Assembly: GCF_001654855.1 (NCBI RefSeq)
Contig: NZ_LXEN01000109.1
Span: 1 to 42,680 of the forward strand
Source: Proteus myxofaciens ATCC 19692
GTDB lineage: Bacteria > Pseudomonadota > Gammaproteobacteria > Enterobacterales > Enterobacteriaceae
Reading direction: 5' to 3'
DNA length: 42,680 bases
Under the pieces are notes generated by a model. The model did not search any database and was not told the DNA's origin. It saw only the letters and a program-made list of their open reading frames with translations. Within the stretch, counting starts at the first letter, position 1; the number at the start of each line of letters is the position of its first letter. Position numbers and translations under genes: made by a program. Shown here in pieces: positions 8,568-19,539 of the stretch.

Positions 8568-9641
8568 ATGCGTGTATCAGATTTTAGCTTTGAACTACCA
8601 GAAGCCTTGATTGCCCATTATCCTCAGCCTCAACGTAGTGGTTGTCGTCTTCTCTCTTTAGAAGGGGAAACAGGGGCGTTATCTCATGGCGTCTTTACTG
8701 ATGTTTTAGATAAATTAAATGCTGGTGATTTGCTCGTCTTTAATAATACGCGTGTTATTCCTGCACGTGTTTATGGTCGTAAAGCCTCTGGCGGCAAAAT
8801 TGAGATGCTTGTTGAGCGAATGCTTGATGAGCATCGTGTTCTTGCCCATATAAGAGCTTCTAAATCGCCTAAAGAAGGCGCTTCACTGATTTTTGGTGAA
8901 GATGAAAGTGTACAAGCAACAATGGTCGCTCGCCATGATACGCTTTTTGAAATTCGTTTTGATGATAAAAGAGATGTGCTGACTATTCTTAACAGCATTG
9001 GGCATATGCCATTACCTCCTTATATAGATCGTCCAGATGAAGAGTCTGATAAAGAACTTTATCAAACCGTTTATAATGAGCGTCCAGGTGCGGTTGCTGC
9101 ACCAACTGCGGGGTTACATTTTGATGAGCCATTACTTGAAGCATTGAAAAATAAAGGCGTTGAAATGGCCTTTGTGACCTTACATGTTGGTGCTGGTACA
9201 TTCCAACCTGTGCGTGTTGATAATATTGAAGAGCACACTATGCATTCAGAATATGCAGAGGTGCCACAAGACGTTGTTGATGCAGTGCTTGCTTGTAAAG
9301 CTAGAGGTAATCGTGTTATCGCAGTAGGAACAACATCAGTACGCTCTTTAGAAAGTGCAGCAAATGCAGTACAAAATGCACTAATTGCCCCATTTTTTGA
9401 TGACACTCAGATATTTATTTATCCAGGTTACCAATATCAGGTTATCGATGCGTTAATTACTAATTTCCATTTACCTGAATCTACATTAATTATGTTAGTT
9501 TCTGCTTTTGCAGGCTACAAAAACACTATAAATGCTTATAAAAACGCTGTAGAAGAAAAATATCGCTTCTTTAGTTATGGAGATGCGATGTTTATCACCC
9601 GCAATCCATTAGCGATTAATGAAAAAGTTGGACAAGAATAA
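8568..9641 (+). CDS. queA: QueA S-adenosylmethionine:tRNA ribosyltransferase-isomerase
   Basis: Cytosolic enzyme that transfers and isomerises the ribose of S-adenosylmethionine onto 7-aminomethyl-7-deazaguanine in tRNA, giving epoxyqueuosine. 357 residues, the normal length. Conserved stretches include the N-terminal [20 protein letters not shown] at about residue 60, [19 protein letters not shown] around residue 170, [16 protein letters not shown] near residue 205, [12 protein letters not shown] near residue 255, and the C-terminal [19 protein letters not shown]. The substrate is made by Tgt, encoded next downstream. The two genes are separated by 229 bp here, so tgt may have its own promoter. 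Confidence 0.97.
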   Translation: MRVSDFSFELPEALIAHYPQPQRSGCRLLSLEGETGALSHGVFTDVLDKLNAGDLLVFNNTRVIPARVYGRKASGGKIEMLVERMLDEHRVLAHIRASKSPKEGASLIFGEDESVQATMVARHDTLFEIRFDDKRDVLTILNSIGHMPLPPYIDRPDEESDKELYQTVYNERPGAVAAPTAGLHFDEPLLEALKNKGVEMAFVTLHVGAGTFQPVRVDNIEEHTMHSEYAEVPQDVVDAVLACKARGNRVIAVGTTSVRSLESAANAVQNALIAPFFDDTQIFIYPGYQYQVIDALITNFHLPESTLIMLVSAFAGYKNTINAYKNAVEEKYRFFSYGDAMFITRNPLAINEKVGQE

Positions 9642-9870
9642 CGTAACTTTTCAGTAAATGAGATGATATATGAAAGATAATTAATATTTATTTATTCGTC
9701 TTTATTTGCCATTTTTTAGTTATCTAAGATGTTATCGCTCCTTTATTAAGAAATCTCTTTGACTAAACAGGGTTTTTTATTGCGTTAACATATACAGTTG
9801 TCTAATAAATGATTAGAATACGCTGTTTTTTATCACGCATTGGACTGTTTTTCTGATGCTCGGAGGATGA

Positions 9871-11013
<1,143 letters not shown>

Positions 11014-11098
11014 TGTATACGAGAAAGCTCAATTCTGTGTATGATATTGGGCTTATAACTTGAATATCGTCGTTATCGATAACAATGAGGAAAAGTGA

Positions 11099-11434
11099 AT
11101 GAGTTTTTTCATTTCTGATGCTGTTGCTTCTGCTGGACAAGCTGCCCCTGAAGCTAGTTTTATGTCAATTTTACCGATGTTAGTGATCTTTATCCTGATT
11201 TTTTATTTTATGATCCTACGTCCACAGCAAAAACGTACTAAAGAACATCGTAAATTGATGGAATCTATTGGTAAAGGTGATGAAGTATTGACCACTGGTG
11301 GTTTAATTGGACGTGTTGTGAAAGTGTCTGACAATGGCTATGTCGTTGTTGCACTGAATGAAACAACTGAAGTAACTATCAAACGTGACTTTGTTGCTGC
11401 TGTTTTACCAAAAGGCACAATGAAAGCTATTTAA
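11099..11434 (+). CDS. yajC: YajC Sec translocon accessory protein
   Basis: Small inner-membrane subunit associated with SecDF. 111 residues: a short N-terminal periplasmic part, one membrane helix at about residues 19-40 (MLVIFILIFYFMILRPQQKR), then a cytoplasmic domain with GDEVLTTGGLIGRVVKV. GAGGAAAAGTGA before the ATG serves as ribosome binding site. A perfect 12-bp palindrome GTTATCGATAAC (11072-11083) lies just upstream of it. secD follows after 33 bp, in one transcription unit. Confidence 0.96.
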   Translation: MSFFISDAVASAGQAAPEASFMSILPMLVIFILIFYFMILRPQQKRTKEHRKLMESIGKGDEVLTTGGLIGRVVKVSDNGYVVVALNETTEVTIKRDFVAAVLPKGTMKAI

Positions 11435-11467
11435 TCTACATTTCCCCAAAGGGAAAAGGGAACTGCC

Positions 11468-13318
11468 GTGCTAAACCGTTATCCTTTGTGGAAGTATCTG
11501 ATGTTGATATTCGCTATCCTCATCGGTCTGCTTTACGCACTTCCTAACCTATATGGTGAGGATCCGGCTGTTCAAATCACTGGTGTGCGGGGAACCGCCG
11601 CCAGTGAGCAAACACTGGATCAAGTTCGCACTTTGCTCGATAAAGAAAAAATCGAAGCGAAATCAATTGCACTCGAAAATGGTGCGATTCTCGTTCGTTT
11701 TAACAATCCTGACGTTCAATTACGTGCCCGTGAAGCGTTGTTACCTGCATTAGGTGACCAATTCATCGTTGCACTTAACCTTGCTCCTGCTACACCAAAA
11801 TGGCTAGAAGCTATTGGCGGTGAACCAATGAAACTGGGGTTAGATTTACGTGGTGGGGTTCACTTCTTAATGGAAGTCGACATGGACACCGTGTTAAGTA
11901 AACTTCAGGAGCAAAATATTGATAGCCTACGTACAGAATTACGTGATGAAGGCATTCCATATTCTTCTATTCGCAAAGCGGATAACTATAGCGTTGAAAT
12001 GCGTTTTCGTAATGAAGACGACCGCAATAAAGCCTCGACTTATTTGACTCGTAAAAATGGTCAAGAGTTAGTCTTTAAAGATGGTAGCAATAATACGCTA
12101 AAAGCTATCTTCACCGACACTCGTTTACGTGAAGCGCGTACCTATGCTGTACAGCAAAATATTACTATTTTACGTAATCGTGTGAATCAGCTTGGTGTTG
12201 CTGAACCATTAGTTCAACGTCAAGGTGCTGATAGAATTGTTGTTGAATTACCGGGTATCCAAGATACTGCTCGTGCAAAAGAGATACTAGGTGCAACAGC
12301 AACATTAGAGTTTCGTCTAGTTAACACGTCTGTTGACCCTTCTGCGTTAGAAACCGGTCGTATTCCTGGTGATTCAGAAGTGAAAAACACGCGTGATGGT
12401 AGACCAACGATTCTGTATAAACGAGTTATCTTAACAGGTGACCATATTACAGATTCAACATCTCAATCAGATGAATATGGTCAGCCACAAGTGAATATTT
12501 CACTGGATAGTGCAGGTGGCTCTATCATGTCTAACTTTACAAAAGATAATATCGGTAAACCGATGGCAACGCTTTTTGTAGAGTACAAAGACAGCGGTAA
12601 ACGTGATGCGAATGACCGCGCAATTTTGGTAAAAAATGAAGAAGTTATCAATATTGCGAATATCCAATCACGTTTAGGAAATAGTTTCCGTATTACGGGT
12701 ATTTCTAACGCAAACGAAGCTTACCAATTATCTCTGCTACTGCGTGCAGGGGCATTGATTGCACCAATTCAAATTGTCGAAGAGAGAACGATTGGCCCAA
12801 CATTAGGTCTTCAGAACATAACACAAGGTTTAGAAGCGTGTTTATGGGGTCTGATTGCTTCTGTTGCCTTTATGATCCTCTACTATCGTAAATTTGGTGT
12901 GATTGCGAGTACGGCTTTAATGGCAAACTTGGTCATGATTGTCGGGGTAATGTCTTTATTACCGGGAGCGACACTCACCATGCCGGGTATTGCGGGGATT
13001 GTCTTAACCCTTGCGGTAGCCGTTGATGCTAACGTACTGATAAACGAGCGTATCAAAGAAGAGTTACGCAATGGTCGTTCAGTACAGCAAGCAATCCATG
13101 AAGGTTATAAAGGTGCCTTCTCCAGTATTATTGATGCGAACTTAACCACATTAATTACAGCGGTCATCCTTTATGCAGTCGGTACTGGCTCAATTAAAGG
13201 CTTTGCGATTACAACCGCTATCGGGGTTGCAACCTCCATGTTTACCGCAATCGTCGGTACTCGTGCGATTGTAAACCTGCTGTATGGTGGTAAACGCATT
13301 AAGAAACTGTCTATTTAA
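11468..13318 (+). CDS. secD: SecD preprotein translocase subunit
   Basis: Inner-membrane RND-type protein that, with SecF, uses the proton motive force to complete protein export. 616 residues, as in E. coli, with a GTG start. One N-terminal membrane helix ([20 protein letters not shown]), a large periplasmic domain at about residues 30-450 with [16 protein letters not shown], then five membrane helices. The RND motif [18 protein letters not shown] (near residue 520) contains the conserved Asp. A small hairpin TTTCCC-CAAA-GGGAAA (11441-11456) lies just before the purine-rich ribosome binding site. secF follows after 10 bp. Confidence 0.98.
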   Translation: MLNRYPLWKYLMLIFAILIGLLYALPNLYGEDPAVQITGVRGTAASEQTLDQVRTLLDKEKIEAKSIALENGAILVRFNNPDVQLRAREALLPALGDQFIVALNLAPATPKWLEAIGGEPMKLGLDLRGGVHFLMEVDMDTVLSKLQEQNIDSLRTELRDEGIPYSSIRKADNYSVEMRFRNEDDRNKASTYLTRKNGQELVFKDGSNNTLKAIFTDTRLREARTYAVQQNITILRNRVNQLGVAEPLVQRQGADRIVVELPGIQDTARAKEILGATATLEFRLVNTSVDPSALETGRIPGDSEVKNTRDGRPTILYKRVILTGDHITDSTSQSDEYGQPQVNISLDSAGGSIMSNFTKDNIGKPMATLFVEYKDSGKRDANDRAILVKNEEVINIANIQSRLGNSFRITGISNANEAYQLSLLLRAGALIAPIQIVEERTIGPTLGLQNITQGLEACLWGLIASVAFMILYYRKFGVIASTALMANLVMIVGVMSLLPGATLTMPGIAGIVLTLAVAVDANVLINERIKEELRNGRSVQQAIHEGYKGAFSSIIDANLTTLITAVILYAVGTGSIKGFAITTAIGVATSMFTAIVGTRAIVNLLYGGKRIKKLSI

Positions 13319-13328
13319 GGAGCACGTT

Positions 13329-14297
13329 GTGGCACAGGATTATACTGTTGAACAATTAAACCATGGTCGTAGAGTTATTGACTTTATGCGTTGGGACAAC
13401 GTCGCCTTTGGTATTTCGTTTCTGCTTTTGATAGCGTCTATTGCTATCATTTCCGTGAAAGGATTTAACTGGGGACTCGATTTTACAGGCGGTACGGTGA
13501 TTGAGATTAACCTCAGTAAACCGGCTGATCTTGATAAAATGCGTCATAGCCTAGATGCAGCAGGCTATAAAGATCCTCTGTTACAAAACTTTGGTAGCAG
13601 TCGCGATATTATGGTGCGTTTACCTCCTGTTGAAGGACAGGCAGGTCAAGAATTAGGTAAGAAAATCATCGATATTATCAATGTTGAAATTGATAATGAT
13701 GCAACGGTAAAACGCATTGAATTTGTGGGGCCTAGTGTTGGTAGTGAATTGGCTCAAACAGGTGCAATGGCGTTATTATCTGCACTAATCTGTATTCTTA
13801 TCTACGTTGGATTCCGTTTTGAATGGCGTTTAGCGTTAGGAGCTGTTATTGCTCTTGCGCATGACGTTATCATCACGTTGGGTATATTATCTCTCTTCCA
13901 AATTGAAATCGACTTAACCATTGTCGCATCATTAATGTCTGTTATTGGTTACTCACTAAACGATAGTATTGTTGTATCGGATCGTATTCGTGAGAACTTC
14001 CGTAAAATTCGTCGTGGAACTTCGTATGAAATTATGAATGTTTCCCTGACTCAGACATTAAGTCGTACCATTATGACATCAGCAACAACATTATTAGTTG
14101 TATTGATGCTGTATATTTTTGGTGGCTCAATGCTTAAAGGCTTCTCTTTAGTTATGTTAATCGGTGTTTCAATTGGTACGATTTCTTCTATTTACGTGGC
14201 TTCTGCATTAGCACTAAAATTGGGAATGAAACGCGAACACTTGATTGTACAAAAAGTAGAAAAAGAGGGTGCAGATCAGACATCACTCTTACCTTAA
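13329..14297 (+). CDS. secF: SecF preprotein translocase subunit
   Basis: Partner of SecD in the inner-membrane translocase. 322 residues. The GTG at 13329 is preferred because AAGGAG (13317-13322) precedes it and [16 protein letters not shown] aligns with the E. coli N-terminus; the frame is open further upstream but overlaps secD. Six membrane helices. The N-terminal RND feature [16 protein letters not shown] is near residue 45, and the second conserved stretch [20 protein letters not shown] is near residue 210. A clear terminator follows at 14326-14362, ending the operon. In E. coli yajD, tsx and yajI separate secF from nrdR; here nothing does. Confidence 0.98.
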   Translation: MAQDYTVEQLNHGRRVIDFMRWDNVAFGISFLLLIASIAIISVKGFNWGLDFTGGTVIEINLSKPADLDKMRHSLDAAGYKDPLLQNFGSSRDIMVRLPPVEGQAGQELGKKIIDIINVEIDNDATVKRIEFVGPSVGSELAQTGAMALLSALICILIYVGFRFEWRLALGAVIALAHDVIITLGILSLFQIEIDLTIVASLMSVIGYSLNDSIVVSDRIRENFRKIRRGTSYEIMNVSLTQTLSRTIMTSATTLLVVLMLYIFGGSMLKGFSLVMLIGVSIGTISSIYVASALALKLGMKREHLIVQKVEKEGADQTSLLP

Positions 14298-14325
14298 TAG
14301 AGTGAATTTCTGATAAACCATTGCA

Positions 14326-14362
14326 AACACCCTGCCAGTTAATTCTGACAGGGTGTTTTTTG
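14326..14362 (+). terminator. Intrinsic terminator after secF
   Basis: Stem AACACCCTG / CAGGGTGTT (14326-14334 and 14349-14357), extended inside by CAG/CTG, followed by a T-run. It ends about 50 bp before nrdR. Confidence 0.92.
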
Positions 14363-14412
14363 TTCACTGAACAGGTACACTGTTTACAGTATTGTCAAAA
14401 GTAGGAATAACT

Positions 14413-14862
14413 ATGCATTGCCCATTTTGTGGAGCCGTAGATACCAAGGTAATTGATTCCCGACTTGTTGGTGATGGTTCACAAGTGCGCCGTCGTCGCC
14501 AATGCCTTGTTTGCCATGAACGCTTTACGACGTTTGAAGTCGCAGAGTTAGTCATGCCTCGTGTTGTCAAAAGTGACGAGATACGAGAGCCATTTGACGA
14601 AGAAAAATTACGTAGAGGCATGCTTAAAGCATTAGAAAAACGACCTGTAAGCTCTGATGACGTCGAAGCCGCCATTAACCAAATAAAATCACAACTAAGA
14701 GCGACAGGAGAGAGAGAAATCCCTTCTAAAGAAATTGGTAATTTTGTTATGGAGCAATTGAAAAAGCTCGATAAAGTTGCTTATATCCGCTTTGCTTCTG
14801 TATATCGAAGCTTTGAAGATCTTCGTGATTTTGGTGAAGAAATAGCACGCTTACAAGATTAA
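14413..14862 (+). CDS. nrdR: NrdR repressor of ribonucleotide reductase genes
   Basis: Zinc-finger/ATP-cone transcriptional repressor that senses ATP/dATP and controls nrd operons. 149 residues from the ATG at 14413, preceded by TAGGAATAACT; an upstream in-frame start would add seven residues not found in homologues. The zinc ribbon has CPFC at residues 3-6 and CLVC near residue 31-34, with RRRRQ between. The ATP-cone spans about residues 49-139, starting [21 protein letters not shown]. It opens the nrdR-ribD-ribH-nusB-thiL cluster, the standard enterobacterial order. Confidence 0.97.
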   Translation: MHCPFCGAVDTKVIDSRLVGDGSQVRRRRQCLVCHERFTTFEVAELVMPRVVKSDEIREPFDEEKLRRGMLKALEKRPVSSDDVEAAINQIKSQLRATGEREIPSKEIGNFVMEQLKKLDKVAYIRFASVYRSFEDLRDFGEEIARLQD

Positions 14863-14905
14863 TCGCAGTTTGATTTAATCCATAAATAATAACGATTAAT
14901 AATAA

Positions 14906-16075
14906 ATGACTATACCTATTATGATAAATAATGACAGCAACAAGGAATCGACTAACGATAGCCATGATGATGACGTATTTATGCGTCGTGCTATTGAGTT
15001 GGCTGCATTTGGTCGATTTACTACATCGCCGAACCCTAATGTAGGCTGTGTTATCGTTAAAAATGGCAAAATCATTGGTGAAGGCTATCATCATCATGCT
15101 GGTGGCCCTCATGCAGAAGTGAATGCACTCAATATGGCAGGTGATAATGCGAAAGGCGCAACAGCCTATGTCACATTAGAGCCATGTAGTCATTTTGGTA
15201 AAACACCACCTTGTGCTGATGCATTGATAAATGCAGGTGTAAAACGCGTGGTTGCTGCGATGCAAGATCCTAATCCTCAAGTGGCAGGGCGTGGATTACA
15301 TAAATTATTATCAGCAGGTGTTGATGTTTCTCATGGCGTCTTGATGCAAGAAGCTGAAAAACTTAATGTTGGTTTCTTTAAGCGCATGAGAACAGGATTT
15401 CCCTATATTCAACTTAAATTAGGGGCATCTTTAGATGGAAAAACAGCACTAGCGACAGGTGAAAGCCAATGGATAACCTCTCGCGCTTCTCGTCAAGATG
15501 TGCAAAATTACCGTGCTCAAGCAAGTGCAATTTTAACGACGAGTGAAACGGTATTAGCAGATAATCCTTCAATGAATGTACGTTGGGATGAATTATCTGA
15601 CAATATTAAAACAATATACCCTAAAGAAACACTACGCCAGCCTATTCGTATTATTACAGATAGCCAGAATAGAGTGACGCCAGAGTATAAAATCACGCAA
15701 TTAGCAGGTGAATGTTGGTTGGCTCGCACTCGTTCAGAAAATAGTGATTGGCAAGGTGATGTATCAGAAATTTTACTGCCTACCAATGGTAAAAATAGCG
15801 GTGTTGACTTGGTTTTATTGATGATGCAATTAGGTAAACGCAATATCAATACTGTTTGGGCTGAATGCGGTGCACATTTTGCAGGTGCATTATTAGAAGC
15901 TGGCCTTGTTGATGAACTCATTCTTTACATTGCACCTAAAATTTTAGGTGATGATGCAAGGGGATTATTTACACTCACGCCTCTTTCTGCGTTATCTCAA
16001 GCTCCTGAATTTACAATAGCTTCGTTAGAGCAAATTGGCCCTGATATTAAAGTGTGTTTAAAACCTCGTTATTAA
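14906..16075 (+). CDS. ribD: RibD bifunctional riboflavin deaminase/reductase
   Basis: Carries out the second and third steps of riboflavin synthesis: deamination of the GTP-derived pyrimidine, then NADPH-dependent reduction of the ribose side chain. 389 residues, about 20 longer at the N-terminus than E. coli RibD; the extra part is hydrophilic (NNDSNKESTNDSHDDD). The first supported ATG is at 14906, but the ribosome binding site is weak and the ATG at 14921 is an alternative. The deaminase domain (about residues 22-165) has GPHAEVNAL and EPCSHFGKTPPC, the zinc ligands. The reductase domain starts near LKLGASLDGKTAL and contains WITSRASRQDVQ and LVDELILYIAPKILG. ribH follows after 213 bp. 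Confidence 0.96.
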   Translation: MTIPIMINNDSNKESTNDSHDDDVFMRRAIELAAFGRFTTSPNPNVGCVIVKNGKIIGEGYHHHAGGPHAEVNALNMAGDNAKGATAYVTLEPCSHFGKTPPCADALINAGVKRVVAAMQDPNPQVAGRGLHKLLSAGVDVSHGVLMQEAEKLNVGFFKRMRTGFPYIQLKLGASLDGKTALATGESQWITSRASRQDVQNYRAQASAILTTSETVLADNPSMNVRWDELSDNIKTIYPKETLRQPIRIITDSQNRVTPEYKITQLAGECWLARTRSENSDWQGDVSEILLPTNGKNSGVDLVLLMMQLGKRNINTVWAECGAHFAGALLEAGLVDELILYIAPKILGDDARGLFTLTPLSALSQAPEFTIASLEQIGPDIKVCLKPRY

Positions 16076-16160
16076 TAGATGCAAATAAGTGTGTCTATGG
16101 CGCTATTTGTAGTAAAATAGCGCCGTGTGTGTTATTTCCTGTCGTTACGACATTGTTATC

Positions 16161-16199
16161 AGCCAAGTAACTACCTTGATTTATCAAGGATTTTTGGCT
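16161..16199 (+). other. Hairpin pair in the ribD-ribH gap
   Basis: Inner perfect stem CCTTGA-TTTA-TCAAGG (16174-16189), followed by ATTTTTGG, enclosed by AGCCAA / TTGGCT (16161-16166 and 16194-16199). It can act as a weak terminator or attenuator after ribD. No FMN-riboswitch core was recognised here. Confidence 0.5.
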
Positions 16200-16252
16200 C
16201 CTTTGCTGTGTGATAATAAAACAGAGCGCAGTAAGGGTAAGAATATGATAAA

Positions 16253-16269
16253 ATCCGCGCCCCGCGGAT
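16253..16269 (+). promoter_or_regulatory. GC-rich hairpin next to the ribH ribosome binding site
   Basis: ATCCGCG-CCC-CGCGGAT, a perfect 7-bp stem with a 3-base loop, ending directly before AGGAG (16270-16274). It may affect ribH translation. Confidence 0.5.
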
Positions 16270-16288
16270 AGGAGAAAAAAGGTAACCT

Positions 16289-16759
16289 ATGAACGTAATC
16301 AAAGGTGTTGTCGCGGCGCCAAACGCACGCGTAGCAATTGCAATTGCCCGTTTTAATAATTTCATCAATGATAGCTTGTTAGAAGGTGCGGTTGACGCAC
16401 TAGAACGCATTGGACAAGTTTCTTCTGAAAATATAACCGTCGTTTGGGTTCCTGGTGCTTATGAATTACCATTAACGGTAAAAGCACTGGCTGAAAGCGA
16501 TAAATACGATGCCGTTATTGCATTAGGCACCGTTATCCGTGGTGGAACCGCACATTTTGAATACGTTGCTGGTGAATGTAGCTCTGGCTTATCTCATGTT
16601 GCAATGCAAACTGAGATCCCTGTAACTTTCGGTGTATTAACAACAGAAAGTATTGAACAGGCTATTGAACGAGCTGGTACTAAAGCGGGCAACAAAGGTG
16701 CTGAAGCCGCAATGACAGCACTTGAAATGATCAATGTACTTAAAGCCATAAAAGGCTAA
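16289..16759 (+). CDS. ribH: Lumazine synthase (RibH/RibE)
   Basis: Forms 6,7-dimethyl-8-ribityllumazine from the RibD-pathway pyrimidine and dihydroxybutanone phosphate; assembles as an icosahedral shell in the cytosol. 156 residues, the E. coli length (called ribE there). Family motifs: [15 protein letters not shown] near residue 22, WVPGAYELP near residue 55, [19 protein letters not shown] near residue 80, and [11 protein letters not shown] near residue 110. Its catalytic His is in HFEYV. nusB follows 28 bp downstream. Confidence 0.98.
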   Translation: MNVIKGVVAAPNARVAIAIARFNNFINDSLLEGAVDALERIGQVSSENITVVWVPGAYELPLTVKALAESDKYDAVIALGTVIRGGTAHFEYVAGECSSGLSHVAMQTEIPVTFGVLTTESIEQAIERAGTKAGNKGAEAAMTALEMINVLKAIKG

Positions 16760-16787
16760 TCATCTGTTTTAACTAAAGGGGAATTTT

Positions 16788-17201
16788 GTGAAACCTGCTG
16801 CTCGTCGTCGTGCTCGTGAGTGTGCTGTTCAAGCTATCTACTCATGGCAATTATCCGGAAATGACATCGCGGATGTGGAATTGGAGTTTTTATCCGAGCA
16901 GGATACCCAAGGTGTAGATATTGCTTACTTTCGTGAGCTTTTAGTGGGTGTTGCTATTAATGCAGCTCGCTTAGATAAGGCTATGGCGCCTTATTTATCC
17001 CGTCAACTTGAAGAACTAGGCCAAGTTGAAAAAGCAATTTTACGTTTAGCAATGTTTGAACTTAGCTTCCGTCAAGATGTTCCTTACAAAGTTGCAATTA
17101 ATGAAGCGATTGAACTGGCTAAGGTATTTGGTGCAGACGATAGCCATAAATTTGTTAATGGTGTTCTTGATAAAGCAGCACCAACTGTACGTAAAAAATA
17201 A
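16788..17201 (+). CDS. nusB: NusB transcription antitermination factor
   Basis: RNA-binding all-helical protein that, with NusE/S10, binds boxA in rRNA leaders and prevents premature termination. 137 residues with a GTG start after AAGGGGAATTTT. Conserved parts: [21 protein letters not shown] at the N-terminus, [19 protein letters not shown] in the middle, and [32 protein letters not shown] at the C-terminus. A GC-rich terminator follows it, although thiL lies only 92 bp further on. Confidence 0.97.
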   Translation: MKPAARRRARECAVQAIYSWQLSGNDIADVELEFLSEQDTQGVDIAYFRELLVGVAINAARLDKAMAPYLSRQLEELGQVEKAILRLAMFELSFRQDVPYKVAINEAIELAKVFGADDSHKFVNGVLDKAAPTVRKK

Positions 17202-17238
17202 TATTTTTCACGTTTCCTCTATGGTAAATCAATAATTG

Positions 17239-17262
17239 AAGGCCGGTTATTCCGGCCTTTTG
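17239..17262 (+). terminator. Intrinsic terminator between nusB and thiL
   Basis: Stem AAGGCCGG / CCGGCCTT (17239-17246 and 17252-17259) with a TTATT loop and short T-run. It may attenuate expression of thiL rather than end the operon completely. Confidence 0.85.
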
Positions 17263-17293
17263 TTTACTAAATGTTGCTTAATAGGAATAGATG

Positions 17294-18274
17294 ATGCCTT
17301 GTGGTGAATTTGACCTCATCAAACAATACTTCACTTCACAGCCTGTAAAACGAAAAGATGTGACTACAGGAATTGGAGACGATTGCGCAATACTTTCAGT
17401 CCCTGAAAAACAGCAAGTTGCAATTAGTACGGATACGTTAGTGAGTGGTATTCATTTTCTTCCTAGTATCTCACCTGAAGATTTAGCTTATAAAGCGCTA
17501 GCCGTTAATATTAGTGACTTAGCAGCAGTTGGCGCTGATCCTGCATGGGCTTCTCTCGCATTAACATTACCAGAAATGAATGATGACTGGCTTGAAGCAT
17601 TTAGCCGGTCTTTTTTTGCACTTGCTGATTATTACGCCATTCAATTAATTGGTGGTGATACAACGAAAGGTCCTTTAAGTTTAACTATTACTATTCAAGG
17701 CCTTATTCCACAAGGCACAGCATTATTGCGTTCTGGTGCAAAAATAGGGGATTGGATTTACGTCTCTGGTTTTTTAGGTGATAGCGCTGCTGGATTTGCT
17801 GTATTACAAAATCGGTTACAACCATCACAGCAAGAAAATCGTGATTATTTTGTTGCGAGACACTTAAGACCTCAGCCTCGTTTATTACAAGGCCAAGCTT
17901 TACGATCTTTAGCAACATCGGCTATTGATATTTCGGATGGGCTTATCTCCGATTTAAATCATATTTTAAAAGCGAGTGGTTGTGGGGCTCGAATTAATTT
18001 AGATGCACTTCCTTATTCTTCAGCAATGAAAGCCGAAGTTAGCGCAGAACAAGCAGAAATTTGGGCTTTAAGCGGTGGTGAGGATTACGAGCTGTGTTTT
18101 ACAGTGCCTGAGATTAATCGTGGTGCTTTAGATATAGCATTAGCGCATACAGGCGCAGATTTTCATTGTATCGGCCAAATTATGCCTATCGCCGAGGGTA
18201 TTCGCTATTTTCGTGATAGCGAAGAAGTGTATCCAAATCTAAAAGGTTTTGATCACTTTAATACAAATAATTAG
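17294..18274 (+). CDS. thiL: ThiL thiamine-monophosphate kinase
   Basis: ATP-dependent kinase that makes thiamine diphosphate from thiamine monophosphate; cytosolic PurM/AIR-synthase-like fold. About 326 residues. Two ATGs are adjacent (17291 and 17294); the second has better spacing from AGGAA (17283-17287) and matches the E. coli start (MPCGEF against MACGEF). Motifs: GIGDDCAI near residue 26, [11 protein letters not shown] near residue 45, [21 protein letters not shown] near residue 65, [12 protein letters not shown] near residue 120, [12 protein letters not shown] near residue 210, and [13 protein letters not shown] near residue 255. In E. coli pgpA overlaps or follows at once; here pgpA is absent and a terminator comes next. 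Confidence 0.97.
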   Translation: MPCGEFDLIKQYFTSQPVKRKDVTTGIGDDCAILSVPEKQQVAISTDTLVSGIHFLPSISPEDLAYKALAVNISDLAAVGADPAWASLALTLPEMNDDWLEAFSRSFFALADYYAIQLIGGDTTKGPLSLTITIQGLIPQGTALLRSGAKIGDWIYVSGFLGDSAAGFAVLQNRLQPSQQENRDYFVARHLRPQPRLLQGQALRSLATSAIDISDGLISDLNHILKASGCGARINLDALPYSSAMKAEVSAEQAEIWALSGGEDYELCFTVPEINRGALDIALAHTGADFHCIGQIMPIAEGIRYFRDSEEVYPNLKGFDHFNTNN

Positions 18275-18291
18275 GTTTATTTACCTAAACA

Positions 18292-18316
18292 AAAGGCGCT
18301 TTGAGAGCGCCTTTTT
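18292..18316 (+). terminator. Intrinsic terminator after thiL
   Basis: Stem AAAGGCGCT / AGCGCCTTT (18292-18300 and 18306-18314) with a T-run. A second hairpin TTAGGT-TTATTT-ACCTAA overlaps the thiL stop codon just upstream. The convergent yjdM may share the terminator. Confidence 0.9.
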
Positions 18317-18358
18317 GTATATTAATACGGATATTTATTAGTGATTATATTATCTATA

Positions 18359-18694
18359 TTAACTTTTCTTCACAAATTCAGATTTTAGCTTCATTTGCCC
18401 AAAACCATCAATTTTACAATCAATGTTATGGTCGCCTTCTACTAATCGGATACCTTTTACTTTAGTACCGATTTTTAACATGGAAGAGCTACCTTTTACT
18501 TTGAGATCTTTGATAACAGTAACGGCATCACCATCTGCTAATAAATTGCCGTTAGCATCTTTAACCACTAACTCATCGTTATCAACGACAGGTTCAGCAT
18601 CGTTCCACTCATAGGCACATTCAGGGCACACATACATTGCACCATCTTCATAAGTATATTCTGAATTGCATTTAGGACAAGAAGGTAATGACAT
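18359..18694 (-). CDS. yjdM: YjdM/PhnA-family zinc-ribbon protein
   Basis: Small cytosolic protein of 111 residues whose biochemical role is unclear; the family was once named PhnA from its location near the phosphonate operon in E. coli. The start at 18694 ([20 protein letters not shown]) matches the E. coli protein; the frame upstream to 18763 has no support. An N-terminal zinc ribbon has CPKC near residue 6-9 and CPEC near residue 25-28. The C-terminal beta domain is highly conserved: [20 protein letters not shown] and then [21 protein letters not shown]. The location here, downstream of thiL and opposite in strand, differs from E. coli. Confidence 0.95.
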   Translation of the reverse strand: MSLPSCPKCNSEYTYEDGAMYVCPECAYEWNDAEPVVDNDELVVKDANGNLLADGDAVTVIKDLKVKGSSSMLKIGTKVKGIRLVEGDHNIDCKIDGFGQMKLKSEFVKKS

Positions 18695-19076
18695 AGTAAT
18701 ACTCTCAAATTTTATCAAAATGGGGAGTGTTAAATCATTTAAATGAAGATAGCACTTGCCCAATAAATTAAGAAATACATTATCGATTAAGGTATAAACC
18801 TACAACGCATAGCTTAAAATATCGCGTATATGATAATGCCAAGGGGCAATAGTATAATAGATTTTATCGTAATTTGCATCCCTCGTTCTCTATGTGGTAA
18901 ATAGTAAGAAAAAGAGAATAAAATATAATACTTAATTAAGGATTTAAAGCATTAATAAACGTTTTATTTGTTTTTTTAATTTATTGATTTACATGTCTTT
19001 TATTGTGGATGTTTGTGAAATAAAAATACTATCATATAAAAATAGAGCATTAGTAATAATAGTTATCATCTTTTTG
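18695..19076. other. Gene-free AT-rich region between yjdM and the VapBC cassette
   Basis: 382 bp with no ORF or RNA gene that I can support. Short dyads only, for example TGCC-AAGG-GGCA at about 18838. It holds the yjdM promoter on the minus strand and the DNA that would originally have followed rbsR if the cassette were removed. Confidence 0.45.
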
Positions 19077-19130
19077 TTAATCACTTACAAAATCAGCAAC
19101 TGAACTACCCTCAATAAGCTTAGTTTCTAA
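19077..19130 (-). pseudogene. Second rbsR-like C-terminal fragment, downstream of vapC
   Basis: Minus-strand codons read LETKLIEGSSVADFVSD and stop. The end of the intact rbsR reads [15 protein letters not shown] and stop. The shared KLIE-SSV-D core and a 25-bp DNA match show that the fragment is a copy or the displaced original of the rbsR 3' end (or of a close LacI-family paralogue). It begins one base after the vapC stop codon, in another frame from vapC. Confidence 0.75.
19097..19121. repeat. Direct repeat, copy 1 (distal to vapC)
   Basis: CAACTGAACTAC-C-CTCAATAAGCTT. It matches 19907-19931 at 24 of 25 positions, offset exactly 810 bp. The two copies bracket vapBC. Confidence 0.9.
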
Positions 19131-19131
19131 A

Positions 19132-19539
19132 CTACTGACGAGTCCAATCTTCCACCCTTAATCCCTCTACTCGGTCAAATTCTCGAGTATTATTTGTTAC
19201 CACAATTAACCCTTTACTTCTAGCATGAGCGGCTATGTGTAAGTCATTATCACCAATACGTTTACCTTGCTTCTCAAGTGTCGCTCTAATATCTCCATAG
19301 TGGTATGCCGCTAATTCATCGTAAGATAAAACCATTAATCGAGATACGAAATCATTGATTGTTGCTAAGTTTTTACTTGGATTTAAGCTTTTTTCAGCAC
19401 CAAATATGAGTTCAGCAAGTGTTATTGTAGAAATAGCTAGTTGCTCAACATGCTGATTAAATTTTGGTAATAAAAATTCAGGCTTACGCTTAATAGTAAA
19501 AATAGCAATATTGGTATCTAGCAGGTATTTAATCATCAA
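19132..19539 (-). CDS. vapC: VapC-type PIN-domain toxin
   Basis: Toxic endoribonuclease of the PIN family; enterobacterial members cleave initiator tRNA. 135 residues. Acidic active-site residues are present: Asp8 in LLDTN, Glu43 in LAELIFGAEK, and Asp97/Asp99 in GDNDLHIAAHA, with NNTREFDR at about residues 116-123. The similarity to the VapC/MvpT subgroup is high along the whole length (IFTIKRKPE, RVEGLRVEDW). The start codon overlaps the vapB end by 11 bp, typical for the pair. No mutation that would disable it is visible. It ends immediately before the rbsR-like fragment, so the cassette is very compact. Confidence 0.93.
   Translation of the reverse strand: MMIKYLLDTNIAIFTIKRKPEFLLPKFNQHVEQLAISTITLAELIFGAEKSLNPSKNLATINDFVSRLMVLSYDELAAYHYGDIRATLEKQGKRIGDNDLHIAAHARSKGLIVVTNNTREFDRVEGLRVEDWTRQ

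Noticed and set aside
11072-11083. Perfect 12-bp palindrome GTTATCGATAAC before yajC
   Set aside because: Palindromes of this size around ATCGAT are expected by chance in such DNA, and it cannot form a good RNA hairpin; kept only as a note under yajC.
14747-15112. Minus-strand ORF of 121 codons over nrdR-ribD
   Set aside because: Shadow of two well-identified genes on the other strand.
16076-16288. FMN riboswitch in front of ribH
   Set aside because: The conserved AGGGGC-type core and multi-helix junction are not visible; only simple hairpins are present. In E. coli the switch is at ribB, not here.
18764-19076. tRNA or small RNA gene in the yjdM-vapC gap
   Set aside because: No cloverleaf, no strong terminator and only very short dyads.
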